Notes: generated from the letters alone by a model not told the origin. 64,000 nt of DNA from Pusillimonas caeni (GCF_003545815.1 NZ_PDUW01000010.1:50725-114724), one strand, 5' to 3'; shown: positions 8,843 through 18,499, numbered from the stretch's first letter. Made by a program: numbers and translations.

Positions 8843-10553
8843 GACGCTGTCCGCGGCAGCGCCTGCCTCTGCCGCGGCCGGTGTTCTGAAAGGCCGTTCG
8901 CGGCTCCTTCGTCCGGCGGCCGGCTGGCCGTGGCGGCTGGGCGCGGCCCTGATCGCCGCCTGCGTGGCGGCCCCCGTCCTTGCCCTGATATGGATGTCGC
9001 TGGACGGCTCGCTGGATCATTGGCGGCATCTGGCGCAGCATGTGCTGCCCACGGCATTGGGCAACACGGCCGCGCTGCTGCTGGGCGTGGGGGTGCTGGT
9101 GGCCTGCCTGGGAACGGGTAGCGCCTGGCTCGTCACGGCCTACGACTTTCCCACGCGGCGCATGCTGCTGTGGGCCTTGCTGCTGCCCCTGGCCGTGCCG
9201 ACCTACATCGTCGCCTTCGCCTATCTCGACATCCTGCATCCCCTTGGGCCCGTGCAAGGCCTGGTGCGCGACCTGCTGGGCTACGACAGCCCCCGGCAGT
9301 TCCGCCTGCCCGACCTGCGCGCCCTGCCCGGCGCCATCTTCCTGCTGGGCTTCGTACTCTATCCCTATGTCTATCTAAGCACCCGGGTCATGTTTTCCAC
9401 GCAGGCGGCGAGCCTGCTCGAGGCAGGCCGCATACTGGGCCAGTCGCGGCGGGGCGTGTTCTTCCGCGTCGCCCTGCCCCTGGCGCGTCCCGCCATCGCG
9501 GTGGGCGTCAGCCTGGCCCTGCTCGAGACCCTCAACGACATCGGCGCCTCGGAATTCCTGGGCGTGCAGACCTTGACCGTCTCCGTCTATACCACCTGGA
9601 TCACGCGTTCGGACCTGGCCGGCGCGGCGCAGATCGCCCTTTCCATGCTGGCCATCGTCGTGCTGCTGATCCTGCTCGAAAGGCATGGCCGCCGGCATCA
9701 GCGCTATGCCAACACACAGCGCATGCGCCCCATCCAACCCGAAAAGCTGCGCGGCATGCCCGCCGCCGCCGCACTGGTCCTGGGCTGGCTGCCCGTGCTC
9801 ATCGGCTTCGTCGCCCCGGCGCTGTATCTGCTGAACGAGACCGTCAAGCATTTCGACGCCACCGGCGGCGTATCGGCCCAACTCCTGCAAAGCGGCTACA
9901 ACACCGTGCGCATCGCCCTCATCGCCACCTTCGTCACCGTGGCCGGCGCGCTGGTGGTGACGTGGGCCGCGCGCAGCGCCCACACCGCCAAGACCCGCTT
10001 CATGAAACTGTGCTCGCGTGTTTCGACGGTGGGTTATGCCTTGCCGGGCACCGTGCTGGCCATCGGCCTGCTTCTGCCCCTCATCGCCATCGACGACCTG
10101 ATCGCCTGGATGGCGCGGCCCTTTACCGATACGGCTCCCGGCCTGCTCCTGATGGGCTCCACCGCGGCCCTGGTGTGCGCCTACGCCATCCGTTTCCTGG
10201 CCATCTCGGTGGGCAGCCTCGAATCGGGCCTGGCCCGCATTCCGCCGTCGCTGGAACAAGCCTCGCGGCTGCTGGGCGAAAGCCCCGCCGGCACGCTCCG
10301 ACGCGTCCACCTGCCGCTTTTGCGTCCCGCCATCGGCGCCGCCGCCCTGCTCATCTTCGTGGACGCCATGAAGGAGCTGCCCGCCACCCTGCTGCTGCGT
10401 CCCGTCAATTTCGAGACCCTGGCCACCTGGCTCTATGCCGAGGCGGCCCGAGGCACCTACGAAGAAGGCGCCGTCGCGGCGCTGGCGATTGTCGCCGCAG
10501 GCCTGCTGCCCGTCATGCTGCTGGCCCGCCACCAGCTAAAATCGGGCCACTGA
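8826..10553 (+). CDS. fbpB: Ferric iron ABC transporter, permease (two fused permease domains)
   Basis: Inner-membrane channel of the ferric transporter, 575 residues with about twelve hydrophobic segments. Two binding-protein-dependent permease domains are fused in tandem, as in FbpB. Each half has its EAA-type loop (for example SLLEAGRILGQSRRGVF in the first and EQASRLLGESPAGTL in the second) that docks on the ATPase. The start is TTG at 8826 inside the end of fbpA, which gives translational coupling; no better in-frame start is visible before the first membrane segment. Confidence 0.9.
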   Translation: MASTTKTLSAAAPASAAAGVLKGRSRLLRPAAGWPWRLGAALIAACVAAPVLALIWMSLDGSLDHWRHLAQHVLPTALGNTAALLLGVGVLVACLGTGSAWLVTAYDFPTRRMLLWALLLPLAVPTYIVAFAYLDILHPLGPVQGLVRDLLGYDSPRQFRLPDLRALPGAIFLLGFVLYPYVYLSTRVMFSTQAASLLEAGRILGQSRRGVFFRVALPLARPAIAVGVSLALLETLNDIGASEFLGVQTLTVSVYTTWITRSDLAGAAQIALSMLAIVVLLILLERHGRRHQRYANTQRMRPIQPEKLRGMPAAAALVLGWLPVLIGFVAPALYLLNETVKHFDATGGVSAQLLQSGYNTVRIALIATFVTVAGALVVTWAARSAHTAKTRFMKLCSRVSTVGYALPGTVLAIGLLLPLIAIDDLIAWMARPFTDTAPGLLLMGSTAALVCAYAIRFLAISVGSLESGLARIPPSLEQASRLLGESPAGTLRRVHLPLLRPAIGAAALLIFVDAMKELPATLLLRPVNFETLATWLYAEAARGTYEEGAVAALAIVAAGLLPVMLLARHQLKSGH

Positions 10554-10607
10554 CGCCCGGCTCCGCCCATTCCATGCACACGCTCACCGTACACAGGCCG
10601 CCGCTTC

Positions 10608-11393
10608 ATGGCTGATTTACTGCAACTGGAAGCCATCTCGCTGGCTTACGACACGCCCCAAGGCCGCCAGGCCGTCGTCGACGACTTTTCGCTCAGCCTC
10701 GAGCACGGGCATATCGGCTGCCTGCTGGGCGCTTCGGGCTGCGGCAAGACCACCGTGCTGCGCGCCATCGCCGGCTTCGAGCCGCTGCGCGCCGGACGCA
10801 TCGTGCTGGACGGCACAGTTCTGTCCACCGTCGATTTCCAGCTCGAACCCGAGCACCGGAGGGTCGGCATGATGTTCCAGGACTATGCCCTGTTTCCCCA
10901 CCTCACGGTGGAAAAGAACATCGGCTTCGGCCTGCGCCGCCTCGACAAGGCCGAACGCGCCAAGCGCGTGAACGACCTGCTGCATCTGGTGGGCCTGGAG
11001 GGCTCGGGCCGCCGCTATCCGCATGAGCTGTCCGGCGGCCAGCAGCAGCGCGTAGCGCTCGCACGGGCCCTGGCTCCCGAGCCCGACCTGCTGCTGCTGG
11101 ACGAACCTTTCTCCAATCTGGACATCGATACGCGGGAACGCCTGGCGTTCGAGGTGCGGGACATCCTGAAGGCGACGAAGCACACGGCGCTGCTGGTCAC
11201 CCACAACCAGGCCGAGGCCTTCGCGATCGCCGACCGCATCGGGGTGATGCAGAAAGGCGTGATCGCGCAATGGGACACGCCTTACGGACTGCACCATGCT
11301 CCGGCCAGTCCTTTCGTCGCGGATTTCATCCGGCGCGAGGCCTTGATGGCCCAGCGCGCGCAGGCGTATTTGCGAGGCGAGGAAGCGGGCTGA
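10608..11393 (+). CDS. fbpC: Ferric iron ABC transporter, ATP-binding protein
   Basis: ATPase that powers ferric uptake, 261 residues. Motifs in order: Walker A GASGCGKTT, the Q-loop in MMFQDYALFPHLTV, signature LSGGQQQRVALARAL, Walker B LLLLDEPFSN and the H-loop in LLVTHNQAEAFAIADR. It is the last gene of fbpABC, 54 bp after the permease. Only 9 bp separate its stop from the convergent ntrC stop, so any terminator must lie inside a coding region. Confidence 0.93.
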   Translation: MADLLQLEAISLAYDTPQGRQAVVDDFSLSLEHGHIGCLLGASGCGKTTVLRAIAGFEPLRAGRIVLDGTVLSTVDFQLEPEHRRVGMMFQDYALFPHLTVEKNIGFGLRRLDKAERAKRVNDLLHLVGLEGSGRRYPHELSGGQQQRVALARALAPEPDLLLLDEPFSNLDIDTRERLAFEVRDILKATKHTALLVTHNQAEAFAIADRIGVMQKGVIAQWDTPYGLHHAPASPFVADFIRREALMAQRAQAYLRGEEAG

Positions 11394-11402
11394 GGGGACG
11401 TC

Positions 11403-12875
11403 TCACTCAGACGACAGCTTCAGCTCCTGACACTTGCGAGTCAGCGTATTGCGTCCTATGCCCAGCCGCTGCGCCGCTTCGGCGCGGCGGTCGCGGGAAT
11501 GCTTCAGGGCCGTGCGGATCAGCGTCGCTTCGAATTCACGCGTCAAAGTCGCCATGATCGCAGGCTCATTGCGCTCGAGCCGCCGGCTTACATCCTGCGC
11601 CAGCAACTGGCACCATACCGGCGTGCCCAGATCCTCCTGCGCCGCCTCTTCCACGACATCCGACGCCGGGACGCTGGATTGCGGCGACAATCCGTCCGCC
11701 CCGCTCCGCCCCGCCAGCACCTCCGGAGGCAGATCGTCCACGTCCACCCACTGGCCCGACGCCATCACAGTCAGCCAATGGCAGAAATTCTCGAGCTGGC
11801 GGATATTGCCCGGGTAATCGAATTCCACCAGCGCGCGCTGCGCCTCCGGCGTCAGGCGCCGCACCGCCACCCCCAGTTTCTCCGCGCTATTCTGCAAAAA
11901 CAAGCCGGCCAATGCGGGGATGTCCTCCTTGCGCTCACGCAAGGGCGGCAGCCTCAGTCGGATCACATTCAAGCGATGAAAGAGATCCTCGCGAAACTGC
12001 CCTTGCGCCACACGCTGCTCCAGCGGCTGGTGCGTGGCCGCCACGATGCGCACGTCCACCCTGATCGCCTGCGAACCTCCGACCCGATAGAAACTGCCTT
12101 CTGCCAGCACGCGCAGCAAACGCGTCTGCAGTTCGAAGGGCATGTCGCCGATTTCATCCAGGAACAGCGTGCCGCCGTCCGCCTCCTCGAAGCGGCCGCG
12201 GCGCATCGTCGTCGCGCCCGTGAAGGCGCCGCGTTCATGGCCGAATAGCTCCGCTTCGAGCAGGTCGCGTGGAATGGCCGCCGCATTCAGGGCCACGAAG
12301 GGTTTGGCGGCCCGCGAGCTATGAGTGTGCAGCGCCCGAGCAATCAGCTCTTTGCCCGTACCCGACTCGCCCGTGATGAGGACCGTCGCCGGCGACACCG
12401 CCAAGCGGCCGATGGCCCGGAACACTTCCTGCATGGCCGGCGAAGCCGACTTCATCATCAGGCGCTCTCCCGCTTTGGGCGTCGCATATTCTTCTTCGCT
12501 GTCCTCCTGCCCCGCCGTCGTCTCGATGGCGCGCTGGATCAGGCTTACCGCTTCGTTGATATCGAAGGGCTTGGCCAGATAATCGAAGGCCCCCTTCTGG
12601 AATGCGGACACCGTGCTGCTCAAATCGGTGTAGGCCGTCATGACGATCACCGCGAGTCCGGGATGGCGCTGCTTGATTTCCTGCAGCAGTTCCAGGCCAT
12701 CCCTGCCCGGCATGCGGATGTCCGTGATCAATACACAAGGCGCGTCGGCTTCAAGCGCATGCAGCATCGCGTCGGCCGAGACGAAACTGCGCGTGGGCAG
12801 ATTGGCGCGCTGCAGCGCCTTCTCCAGTACCCAGCGTATGCTTTGATCATCGTCGACTATCCAGACGGCCTTCAT
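11403..12875 (-). CDS. ntrC: Nitrogen regulation response regulator NtrC
   Basis: Sigma-54-dependent activator of nitrogen-limitation genes, 490 residues. The receiver domain has its phospho-accepting aspartate at about residue 52 ([12 protein letters not shown]). The AAA+ domain carries Walker A GESGTGKE and the GAFTGA loop that contacts sigma-54. A Fis-type helix-turn-helix ends the protein ([15 protein letters not shown]). The start ATG at 12875 has TGGAG 6-7 bases upstream. It follows ntrB after an unusual 66-bp spacer containing a tRNA-like hairpin and a duplication of the ntrC start region. Confidence 0.96.
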   Translation of the reverse strand: MKAVWIVDDDQSIRWVLEKALQRANLPTRSFVSADAMLHALEADAPCVLITDIRMPGRDGLELLQEIKQRHPGLAVIVMTAYTDLSSTVSAFQKGAFDYLAKPFDINEAVSLIQRAIETTAGQEDSEEEYATPKAGERLMMKSASPAMQEVFRAIGRLAVSPATVLITGESGTGKELIARALHTHSSRAAKPFVALNAAAIPRDLLEAELFGHERGAFTGATTMRRGRFEEADGGTLFLDEIGDMPFELQTRLLRVLAEGSFYRVGGSQAIRVDVRIVAATHQPLEQRVAQGQFREDLFHRLNVIRLRLPPLRERKEDIPALAGLFLQNSAEKLGVAVRRLTPEAQRALVEFDYPGNIRQLENFCHWLTVMASGQWVDVDDLPPEVLAGRSGADGLSPQSSVPASDVVEEAAQEDLGTPVWCQLLAQDVSRRLERNEPAIMATLTREFEATLIRTALKHSRDRRAEAAQRLGIGRNTLTRKCQELKLSSE

Positions 12876-12955
12876 GGCAACTCCAAAGATGGTTCGGGCG
12901 CATTCGCATCGAGGGTTCGAGTCCCTCCGTCAGCGCCGGCTTCATGGCGACTCCA
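12870..12955. repeat. 16-bp direct repeats bracketing the ntrB-ntrC spacer
   Basis: CTTCATGGCRACTCCA occurs at 12870-12885 and again at 12940-12955 with one mismatch, exactly 70 bp apart. On the coding (minus) strand the first copy is the ntrC ribosome site and ATG; the second is the last codons and stop of ntrB. Removing one repeat plus the insert would join ntrB and ntrC by an ATGA overlap. This looks like an insertion with target duplication, or a tandem duplication that later diverged. The upper copy also opens a 32-codon reading frame (ATG at 12945) that ends inside ntrC. Confidence 0.7.
12898..12938 (+). other. tRNA-Ser-like 3' fragment (variable arm, T-arm, acceptor strand)
   Basis: On the strand opposite ntrBC, 12911-12927 is a perfect tRNA T-arm: GAGGG-TTCGAGT-CCCTC, with the TTCRANY loop and the G53-C61 closing pair. 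It is followed by a 7-base acceptor-like strand (CGTCAGC) and GCCG where GCCA would stand. The bases before it (GCG-CATT-CGC) resemble a short variable arm. From memory the 3' end of bacterial tRNA-Ser(GCU) is very similar. No D-arm, anticodon arm or matching 5' acceptor is present, so this is a remnant or mimic and not a working tRNA gene. Confidence 0.5.
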
Positions 12956-13997
12956 GCGGCAGTATCAGGCGAAACTCCGTGCAGCCCGCGCACGAGTCGA
13001 ACTCGATGACTCCCCCGTGCTGCTGCACGAATTCCTGAGCAAGGCTCAGACCCAGGCCCGTACCGCTCGCGCGCCCCGTTACCAGCGGATGGAACACCTT
13101 GTCGCGCAGGGCCTCGGGTATGCCCGGCCCATTGTCGATGACCGATATCACCACGCCCATGCGGACGGGCCGGCTGGCCAGCACCAGCTGGCGACCGATG
13201 CGGGTGCGCAGGGTCAGCATGGGCGCCGACGCCGACCCATGTTCGAGCAAGGCCTGCGCACCATTGCGGGCGACGTTCAACAGGGCCTGGACCAGTCTTT
13301 CGCGATCGCCGGTCAGGTCCGGAACCGAAGCATCGTAGTCGCGCCGGACCTCGATGACCGGCGAAAACTCGGCCCGCACCAGCGTGTAGACGCGCTCGCA
13401 GATTTCATGGACATTGAAGCGCAGCATTTTCAGGCTGTCGCCCTGCGGCGCAATGAGCCGATCGATCAGGGCCCTGAGGCGGTCGGCTTCGCTGACGATG
13501 ACGCTGGTGTATTCGCGCAAATCGCCCTGCCCCAGTTCGGCCTCGAGCAACTGGGCCGCGCCGCGGATGCCGCCCAGGGGGTTCTTGACCTCGTGAGCCA
13601 GATTGCGCAGGGATTCCCGCTGCACCTGCAGCTCTTTGCTCAGTTGTTGAGTGCGGTCGGGCGTGCCCTGGTGTTCGAGGCTGCGCACCTCGAGCAGCGC
13701 GGCCCAGCCGGGATGGTCGACGGGCGCCACCGTCAGGCCCACCGGCAGCTCCGCGCCCTGCGCACGAGCGGCCGTGGCGAGCCGCAGGACGCCATAGCGT
13801 CCGCGCACCGCATCGACGAATCGCTCCGCCAGCGCCGCATCGCCGGCAAACAGCGTCAGCGCATCCATGCCCGCGAGCTGGCGCTGCGAGAGCCCGAACA
13901 GCTCCTGCGCGGCCACATTGGCCTCCAGCACTACACCGTCTTCGTCCAGCACCAGTATGGCGGTGGCAAGCAGGTCGAAGTGGTCAATGGGCGCCAT
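12942..13997 (-). CDS. ntrB: Nitrogen regulation sensor histidine kinase NtrB
   Basis: Kinase/phosphatase that phosphorylates NtrC under nitrogen limitation and is controlled by PII proteins. The start at 13997 (MAPIDHFDLL) has AGGTGA just upstream and gives 351 residues. An N-terminal PAS domain (about 5-110) is followed by the phospho-accepting histidine at about residue 135 in RNLAHEVKNPLGG. The C-terminal HATPase domain shows DNGPGIP and GTGLGLSLAQEFV. It is soluble, with no membrane segments, as expected for NtrB. It lies 29 bp after glnA on the same strand. Confidence 0.95.
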   Translation of the reverse strand: MAPIDHFDLLATAILVLDEDGVVLEANVAAQELFGLSQRQLAGMDALTLFAGDAALAERFVDAVRGRYGVLRLATAARAQGAELPVGLTVAPVDHPGWAALLEVRSLEHQGTPDRTQQLSKELQVQRESLRNLAHEVKNPLGGIRGAAQLLEAELGQGDLREYTSVIVSEADRLRALIDRLIAPQGDSLKMLRFNVHEICERVYTLVRAEFSPVIEVRRDYDASVPDLTGDRERLVQALLNVARNGAQALLEHGSASAPMLTLRTRIGRQLVLASRPVRMGVVISVIDNGPGIPEALRDKVFHPLVTGRASGTGLGLSLAQEFVQQHGGVIEFDSCAGCTEFRLILPLESP

Positions 13998-14026
13998 CGC
14001 TTCACCTGCTTGCCGGGGGCTTGCGC

Positions 14027-15439
14027 CTACAGGCTGTAGTACATGTCGAACTCGACCGGATGCGTGGTCATGCGCAGGCGCGTGATCTCGGCCATCTTGA
14101 GTTCGATGTAGGCGTCGAGCATGTCGTTGCTGAAGACGCCGCCGCGCGTCAGGAACTCGCGGTCGGCATCCAACGCCTCGACAGCCTGCTCGAGCGAAGC
14201 GCACACCGTCGGAATCTTGGCGTCCTCTTCCGGCGGCAGGTCGTACAGGTTCTTGTCGGCCGGATCGCCTGGGTGGATCTTGTTCTGCACGCCGTCCAGG
14301 CCGGCCATCATCATGGCCGAGAAAGCCAGATAGGGATTCGCCAGGGGATCGGGGAAGCGTGCTTCGACCCGCCTTGCCTTCGGGCTGCTGACATAGGGAA
14401 TGCGGATCGATGCCGAGCGGTTGCGCGCCGAGTATGCAAGCTTGACCGGGGCTTCGAAGTGAGGCACCAGGCGCTTGTACGAGTTGGTGGCGGGGTTGGT
14501 CAGCGCGTTCAGCGCGCGTGCGTGCTTGATGATGCCGCCGATGTAGAACAGCGCGAACTCGGACAGGCCGGCATAGCCGTTGCCCGCAAACAGGTTCTGG
14601 CCGTCCTTCCAGATGGACTGGTGGACGTGCATGCCCGACCCATTGTCGCCCACGACGGGTTTGGGCATGAAGGTGGCCGTCTTGCCGTACACGTGCGCGA
14701 CGTTGTGGATGGTGTATTTGAGGATCTGGTTCCAGTCGGCGCGCTGCACCAGGGTGGAGAAGCGTGTGCCGATTTCCATCTGGCCGGGACCGGCCACCTC
14801 GTGGTGGTGCACTTCGACGGGCACGCCCTGCTGTTCCAGCAGCAGGCACATTTCGGAACGCATGTCATGGAAGGAATCCACCGGGGGCACCGGCACGTAG
14901 CCGCCCTTGACCGATGGCCTGTGGCCCATGTTGCCGCCTTCCAGGTCCAGGCCGCGCGACCAGGAGCCTTCTTCGGACTTGATCTTGACGAAGCAACCCG
15001 AGGCATCGTCGTTCCAGGTGACGCCGTCGAACACGAAGAATTCGGGCTCGGGGCCGAAGTAGGCGGTATCGCCCAGGCCGCTGGACTTCAGGTAGGCTTC
15101 GGCGCGGCGGGCCAGCGAGCGTGGGTCGCGGTCGTAGCCCTTCAGGTCCGAAGGCTCGAGCACGTCGCAAGTGAGGATCAGCGTGGCCTCTTCGCGGAAG
15201 GGATCCAGGCGCGCCGTGGCGGGGTCCGGCATCAACAGCATGTCGGAAGCCTCGATGCCCTTCCAGCCGGAGATCGACGAACCATCGAAGGCCTGGCCGG
15301 ATTCCATCTTTTCTTCATCGACAGTGCCGCCCGGCACCGTCATGTGATGCTCGCGGCCGAGCGTGTCGGTAAAACGAAAATCCACGAAGGCGACTTCGCG
15401 CTCGGCGATCAGCTTCACAATTTCTTCTGCGGTGGACAT
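14027..15439 (-). CDS. glnA: Glutamine synthetase, type I
   Basis: ATP-dependent synthesis of glutamine from glutamate and ammonia; dodecameric cytosolic enzyme. At 470 residues it is a standard GSI-beta. It shows the beta-Grasp N-terminal domain with [11 protein letters not shown], catalytic-domain motifs such as [14 protein letters not shown] and NRSASIRIP, and the adenylylation tyrosine in [10 protein letters not shown] (around residue 397), so GlnE-type control is expected. It leads the minus-strand glnA-ntrB-ntrC cluster and has a clear sigma-54 promoter upstream. Confidence 0.97.
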   Translation of the reverse strand: MSTAEEIVKLIAEREVAFVDFRFTDTLGREHHMTVPGGTVDEEKMESGQAFDGSSISGWKGIEASDMLLMPDPATARLDPFREEATLILTCDVLEPSDLKGYDRDPRSLARRAEAYLKSSGLGDTAYFGPEPEFFVFDGVTWNDDASGCFVKIKSEEGSWSRGLDLEGGNMGHRPSVKGGYVPVPPVDSFHDMRSEMCLLLEQQGVPVEVHHHEVAGPGQMEIGTRFSTLVQRADWNQILKYTIHNVAHVYGKTATFMPKPVVGDNGSGMHVHQSIWKDGQNLFAGNGYAGLSEFALFYIGGIIKHARALNALTNPATNSYKRLVPHFEAPVKLAYSARNRSASIRIPYVSSPKARRVEARFPDPLANPYLAFSAMMMAGLDGVQNKIHPGDPADKNLYDLPPEEDAKIPTVCASLEQAVEALDADREFLTRGGVFSNDMLDAYIELKMAEITRLRMTTHPVEFDMYYSL

Positions 15440-15488
15440 AGATGCTCCAGGCTAGTAAAGGTCAAAAATAGGACGTCGATATGCATTA

Positions 15489-15504
15489 CGCAATATGCAT
15501 GCCA
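15489..15504 (-). promoter_or_regulatory. Sigma-54 promoter of glnA
   Basis: Read on the minus strand, TGGCATGCATATTGCG has the -24 GG and -12 GC of the sigma-54 consensus at the exact 12-base spacing. Its -12 element ends 50 bp before the glnA ATG. NtrC would activate it, which fits the downstream genes. A possible NtrC half-site (TGCACTA on the minus strand, 15618-15624) lies about 115 bp upstream; I could not find a full dyad. The rest of the 278-bp gap up to hemW shows no gene. Confidence 0.82.
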
Positions 15505-15717
15505 GTTTCTTGGGCACCAGAAACAAGGCGGTTCGACCTGCTCGCCGGAAAATACCGCGTGTTTTCGCCGGAAGAAATGCCCCGACTTGGTGCGTCGCCC
15601 CATATTGGGTCAAATTGTAGTGCAACGGCGTCGCACAAACGTCCCTATCATGGAAACGAGTCGTAAATGGCGGCCCCATGACACGATCATGACTGCGCAG
15701 AGGGCATTCGGAAGCGT

Positions 15718-16938
15718 TCAATCCAGGAACATGGCCTGGAGATCGTTCAGGAAGCGCCAGCCCAGCGGGGTGGTCCGGATGCGGGCGGGGTCGTCTTCGA
15801 GCAGGCCCGTGGCCACCGCCCGATTCACGACGGGCAGAATGGACGCCAGGCTCAGCCCCGTGCGGTCCTCGAAGCTGGAAGCACTGACGCCCTGCTTCAG
15901 GCGCAGGGCGTTGAGCATGAATTCGAAGGGCAATTCCTGCGGCGACACATGGCGCTCTTCGGCGATATGGCCGCCGTCGCGCTTGTGCGCCGCGGCCATC
16001 CAGGACTGCGGCTGGCGCAGCCGGGACTGGCGGATGATGCGGTCGGGAAAGGACAGTTTGCCGTGGGCCCCCGGGCCGATGCCCAGGTAATCGCCGAATT
16101 CCCAGTAATTGAGGTTGTGGCGGCTGCGTCCGCCCTGCCGGGCATAGGCGGACACCTCGTAGCGCTGCCAGCCGCCGGCTTCGGCCAGTTCGGCTACGCT
16201 GTCCTGCATGGCTGCCGCCGCGTCCTCGTCGGGCAAGGCGGGCGGCGGATACTTGGCGAAGACGGTGTTGGGTTCGAGCGTGAGGTTATACAGGGAGAGA
16301 TGCTCGGTGCCGAAGGCCATGGCGGTCCGCAGATCGGCCAGGCAGGCCTGCTGCGTCTGCCCCGGCAGTGCGAACATCAGGTCCAGGTTGACGCGGGCGA
16401 AGGCCTCCTGCGCCGACTCGATGGCGCGCCGCGCCTGGGCCGAGTCATGGATGCGGCCCAGCGCCTTCAGCGCGGCATCATCGAAGCTCTGTATGCCCAG
16501 CGACACGCGATTGACTCCGCTGCGCGCGTAATCCAGGAAGCGCGCGGCCTCGACCGTGCCCGGGTTCGCCTCCATGGTGATCTCGGCATCGGGCCACAGA
16601 TTCAGGCAGGCGCGGAACATCGCCAGCATTTCGTCCACGGCGGCGGCCGACAACAGGCTGGGCGTGCCGCCGCCCACGAAGACCGTATGCACCTGCCTGC
16701 CCCATATCAGGGGCAGCGCCTGTTCGAGGTCGGCGCGCAGCGCGGCCAGATAGTCTTGTTCGGGCGGATCGCCCTTGAGCTCGTGCGAATTGAAATCGCA
16801 GTATGGGCATTTACGCACGCACCACGGCACGTGCACATACAGCGACAGGGGCGGCAGGGTGGCCAGCCTGACGCCGCCGGATAGCGCGTCGGCCCGCCTG
16901 GCGCCGCCCTCGGGCGCGATGGGTATGACCTTTTGCAC
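15718..16938 (-). CDS. hemW: Radical SAM protein HemW (coproporphyrinogen oxidase-like)
   Basis: HemW-type radical SAM protein, now regarded as a heme chaperone and not an oxygen-independent coproporphyrinogen oxidase. The 406 residues hold the 4Fe-4S signature CVRKCPYC (CX3CX2C) about 40 residues in, preceded by LYVHVPW, and then the GGGTPSLL segment for SAM binding. A HemN_C domain ends the protein. The start is GTG at 16938, directly after the rdgB TGA, with GAGG inside the end of rdgB, so the pair is translationally coupled. Confidence 0.93.
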   Translation of the reverse strand: MQKVIPIAPEGGARRADALSGGVRLATLPPLSLYVHVPWCVRKCPYCDFNSHELKGDPPEQDYLAALRADLEQALPLIWGRQVHTVFVGGGTPSLLSAAAVDEMLAMFRACLNLWPDAEITMEANPGTVEAARFLDYARSGVNRVSLGIQSFDDAALKALGRIHDSAQARRAIESAQEAFARVNLDLMFALPGQTQQACLADLRTAMAFGTEHLSLYNLTLEPNTVFAKYPPPALPDEDAAAAMQDSVAELAEAGGWQRYEVSAYARQGGRSRHNLNYWEFGDYLGIGPGAHGKLSFPDRIIRQSRLRQPQSWMAAAHKRDGGHIAEERHVSPQELPFEFMLNALRLKQGVSASSFEDRTGLSLASILPVVNRAVATGLLEDDPARIRTTPLGWRFLNDLQAMFLD

Positions 16939-17589
16939 TCAGGCCTCGTCATGCCCCGCCAGGGCCTGGAGCAGCTTGCGCAGGGCGCGCGCACGATGGC
17001 TGTGGCGGTTCTTTTCTTCGGGAGGCAGTTCGGCCGCCGTCATGCCCAGGTCGGGCAGGTAGAAATAAGGGTCGTAGCCGAAGCCGTTGGCGCCGGCCGG
17101 CTCGAGCGCGATCCGGCCCTGCCACACGCCTTCCGCGATGATGGGGCGCGGATCGTCCGCGCTGCGCACATAGACCAGCACAGCCACATACGAGGCCGAG
17201 CGATCGGCCCGGCCCTCGAGCGCATGCAGCAGATGCCGGTTGTTGGCCGCGTCGGATTTTTCGCCGCCGGCAAGGCTGGCATAGCGGGCCGAATACACGC
17301 CCGGGGCGCCGTCCAGGCAACCGACGCACAGGCCCGAATCGTCGGCCAGCGCCGGCAGCCCGGTATGGCGGCTGGCGTGGCGCGCCTTGGTCAGCGCATT
17401 TTCGACGAAAGTGGCAAACGGCTCTTCGGCTTCGGCGACACCCAATTCGCCCTGCGGCACCATCTGGATGCCCGCAGTGGCGAGGATGGCCGAAAATTCT
17501 TTCAGCTTGCCGGCATTGTTCGAGGCAAGGACGACTTTGGAAAGCACGGATTCAGCGGGGGGCGTGGACGAGGAGGTTTGATCGGACAT
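16939..17589 (-). CDS. rdgB: XTP/dITP diphosphatase (RdgB/HAM1 family)
   Basis: House-cleaning enzyme that hydrolyses deaminated purine triphosphates (dITP, XTP) to monophosphates and keeps them out of DNA. Of 216 residues, about 18 precede the family start. Motifs: VVLASNNAGKLKEFSAIL, the metal and base site ADDSGLCVG, and the C-terminal NGFGYDPYFYLPDLG with SHRARAL. The gene order rph-rdgB-hemW on one strand is common in proteobacteria. The 169-bp gap back to rph contains a 9-bp hairpin. Confidence 0.95.
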   Translation of the reverse strand: MSDQTSSSTPPAESVLSKVVLASNNAGKLKEFSAILATAGIQMVPQGELGVAEAEEPFATFVENALTKARHASRHTGLPALADDSGLCVGCLDGAPGVYSARYASLAGGEKSDAANNRHLLHALEGRADRSASYVAVLVYVRSADDPRPIIAEGVWQGRIALEPAGANGFGYDPYFYLPDLGMTAAELPPEEKNRHSHRARALRKLLQALAGHDEA

Positions 17590-17650
17590 TGGAACGGAAT
17601 GAAAATGGGAAAGGCCTTGGCCGACCGCGACGAAACGCCGGTGGCGGGCG

Positions 17651-17672
17651 GAAGCCCGCAGGGGCGGGCTTC
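17651..17672 (-). terminator. Hairpin between rph and rdgB
   Basis: GAAGCCCGC and GCGGGCTTC form a perfect 9-bp stem around a 4-base loop, 87 bp past the rph stop in the direction of transcription. There is no U-run after it on the minus strand, so it may be an mRNA-end stabiliser or processing site rather than an intrinsic terminator. Confidence 0.35.
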
Positions 17673-17758
17673 GAAGCCGGCGCGTGGAGTAGGCTTCATT
17701 TTAACCGACGGGGTTGGGCCGGACGGCGTGAAAGCGCGTGCCCCAGGGCCTGTCGACG

Positions 17759-18499
17759 CTAAGCCGCGTCCGACAAGGCCTGCTTCTGCAGCTCGACCAG
17801 ACGAGCGATGCCCTGGGCCGCCAGGCCGAGCAAGGCATCGAGTTGAGGCCGATCGAAGGTTTGGCCTTCGGCCGTGCCCTGCACTTCGACAAACCCGCCC
17901 TGCCCCGTCATGACGATATTCATGTCGGCGCCGCAGCCCGAGTCCTCGGGATAGTCCAGGTCGAGCACGGGCCGGCCGCCCACCAGGCCGACCGACACCG
18001 CCGCCACATGGTCGCGCAAGGGGTTGCCCGCAAGCAGGCCGCCGTGCACCAGTCCACGCACGGCCAGAGCCGCAGCCAGCCATGCGCCGGTGATGCCGGC
18101 GCAGCGCGTGCCGCCGTCCGCCTGCAATACATCGCAGTCCAGATGCAGGGTGCGTTCGCCCAGCGCCTGGAGATCGAACACGGCCCGCAGGCTGCGCCCG
18201 ATCAGGCGCTGGATTTCCTGGGTGCGGCCGCTTTGCTTGCCCCGCGCGGCCTCGCGGTCCGAACGCGTGTGGGTGGAGCGAGGCAGCATGCCGTACTCGG
18301 CGGTGACCCAGCCCTGCCCCCTGCCCTTGAGAAAAGGCGGCACTTTGTCGAGCACGCTGGCATTGCACAAAACATGGGTATCGCCCATCTTGATCAGTAC
18401 GGACCCTTCGGCATGGCGTGTATAGCCGGTTTCGAACAGGACCGGACGCAGCTGGTCGGGCAGGCGGCCCGAAGGCCTTTGAGTGGGGCTGGAAGACAA
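17759..18499 (-). CDS. rph: Ribonuclease PH
   Basis: Phosphorolytic 3'-5' exoribonuclease that trims tRNA precursors; a hexameric cytosolic enzyme. I place the start at TTG 18499 (translated [12 protein letters not shown]), because AGGAG lies 5 bases before it and family proteins begin a few residues ahead of RPSGR; this gives 246 residues. Seen are the [20 protein letters not shown] strand, [20 protein letters not shown] (phosphate and RNA contacts) and [15 protein letters not shown] near the C-terminus. It is divergent from yicC across 81 bp, a pairing also found in enterobacteria. Confidence 0.94.
   Translation of the reverse strand: MSSSPTQRPSGRLPDQLRPVLFETGYTRHAEGSVLIKMGDTHVLCNASVLDKVPPFLKGRGQGWVTAEYGMLPRSTHTRSDREAARGKQSGRTQEIQRLIGRSLRAVFDLQALGERTLHLDCDVLQADGGTRCAGITGAWLAAALAVRGLVHGGLLAGNPLRDHVAAVSVGLVGGRPVLDLDYPEDSGCGADMNIVMTGQGGFVEVQGTAEGQTFDRPQLDALLGLAAQGIARLVELQKQALSDAA

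Noticed and set aside
12911-12938. A complete tRNA-Ser gene on the plus strand between ntrC and ntrB
   Set aside because: Only the T-arm and 3' acceptor strand are present. Upstream bases do not form an anticodon arm, D-arm or matching 5' acceptor, and the end reads CCG, not CCA.
12942-14849. An NtrB with a 280-residue N-terminal extension
   Set aside because: The extension is an alternate frame of glnA. The ATG at 13997 has a ribosome site and begins a normal PAS domain.
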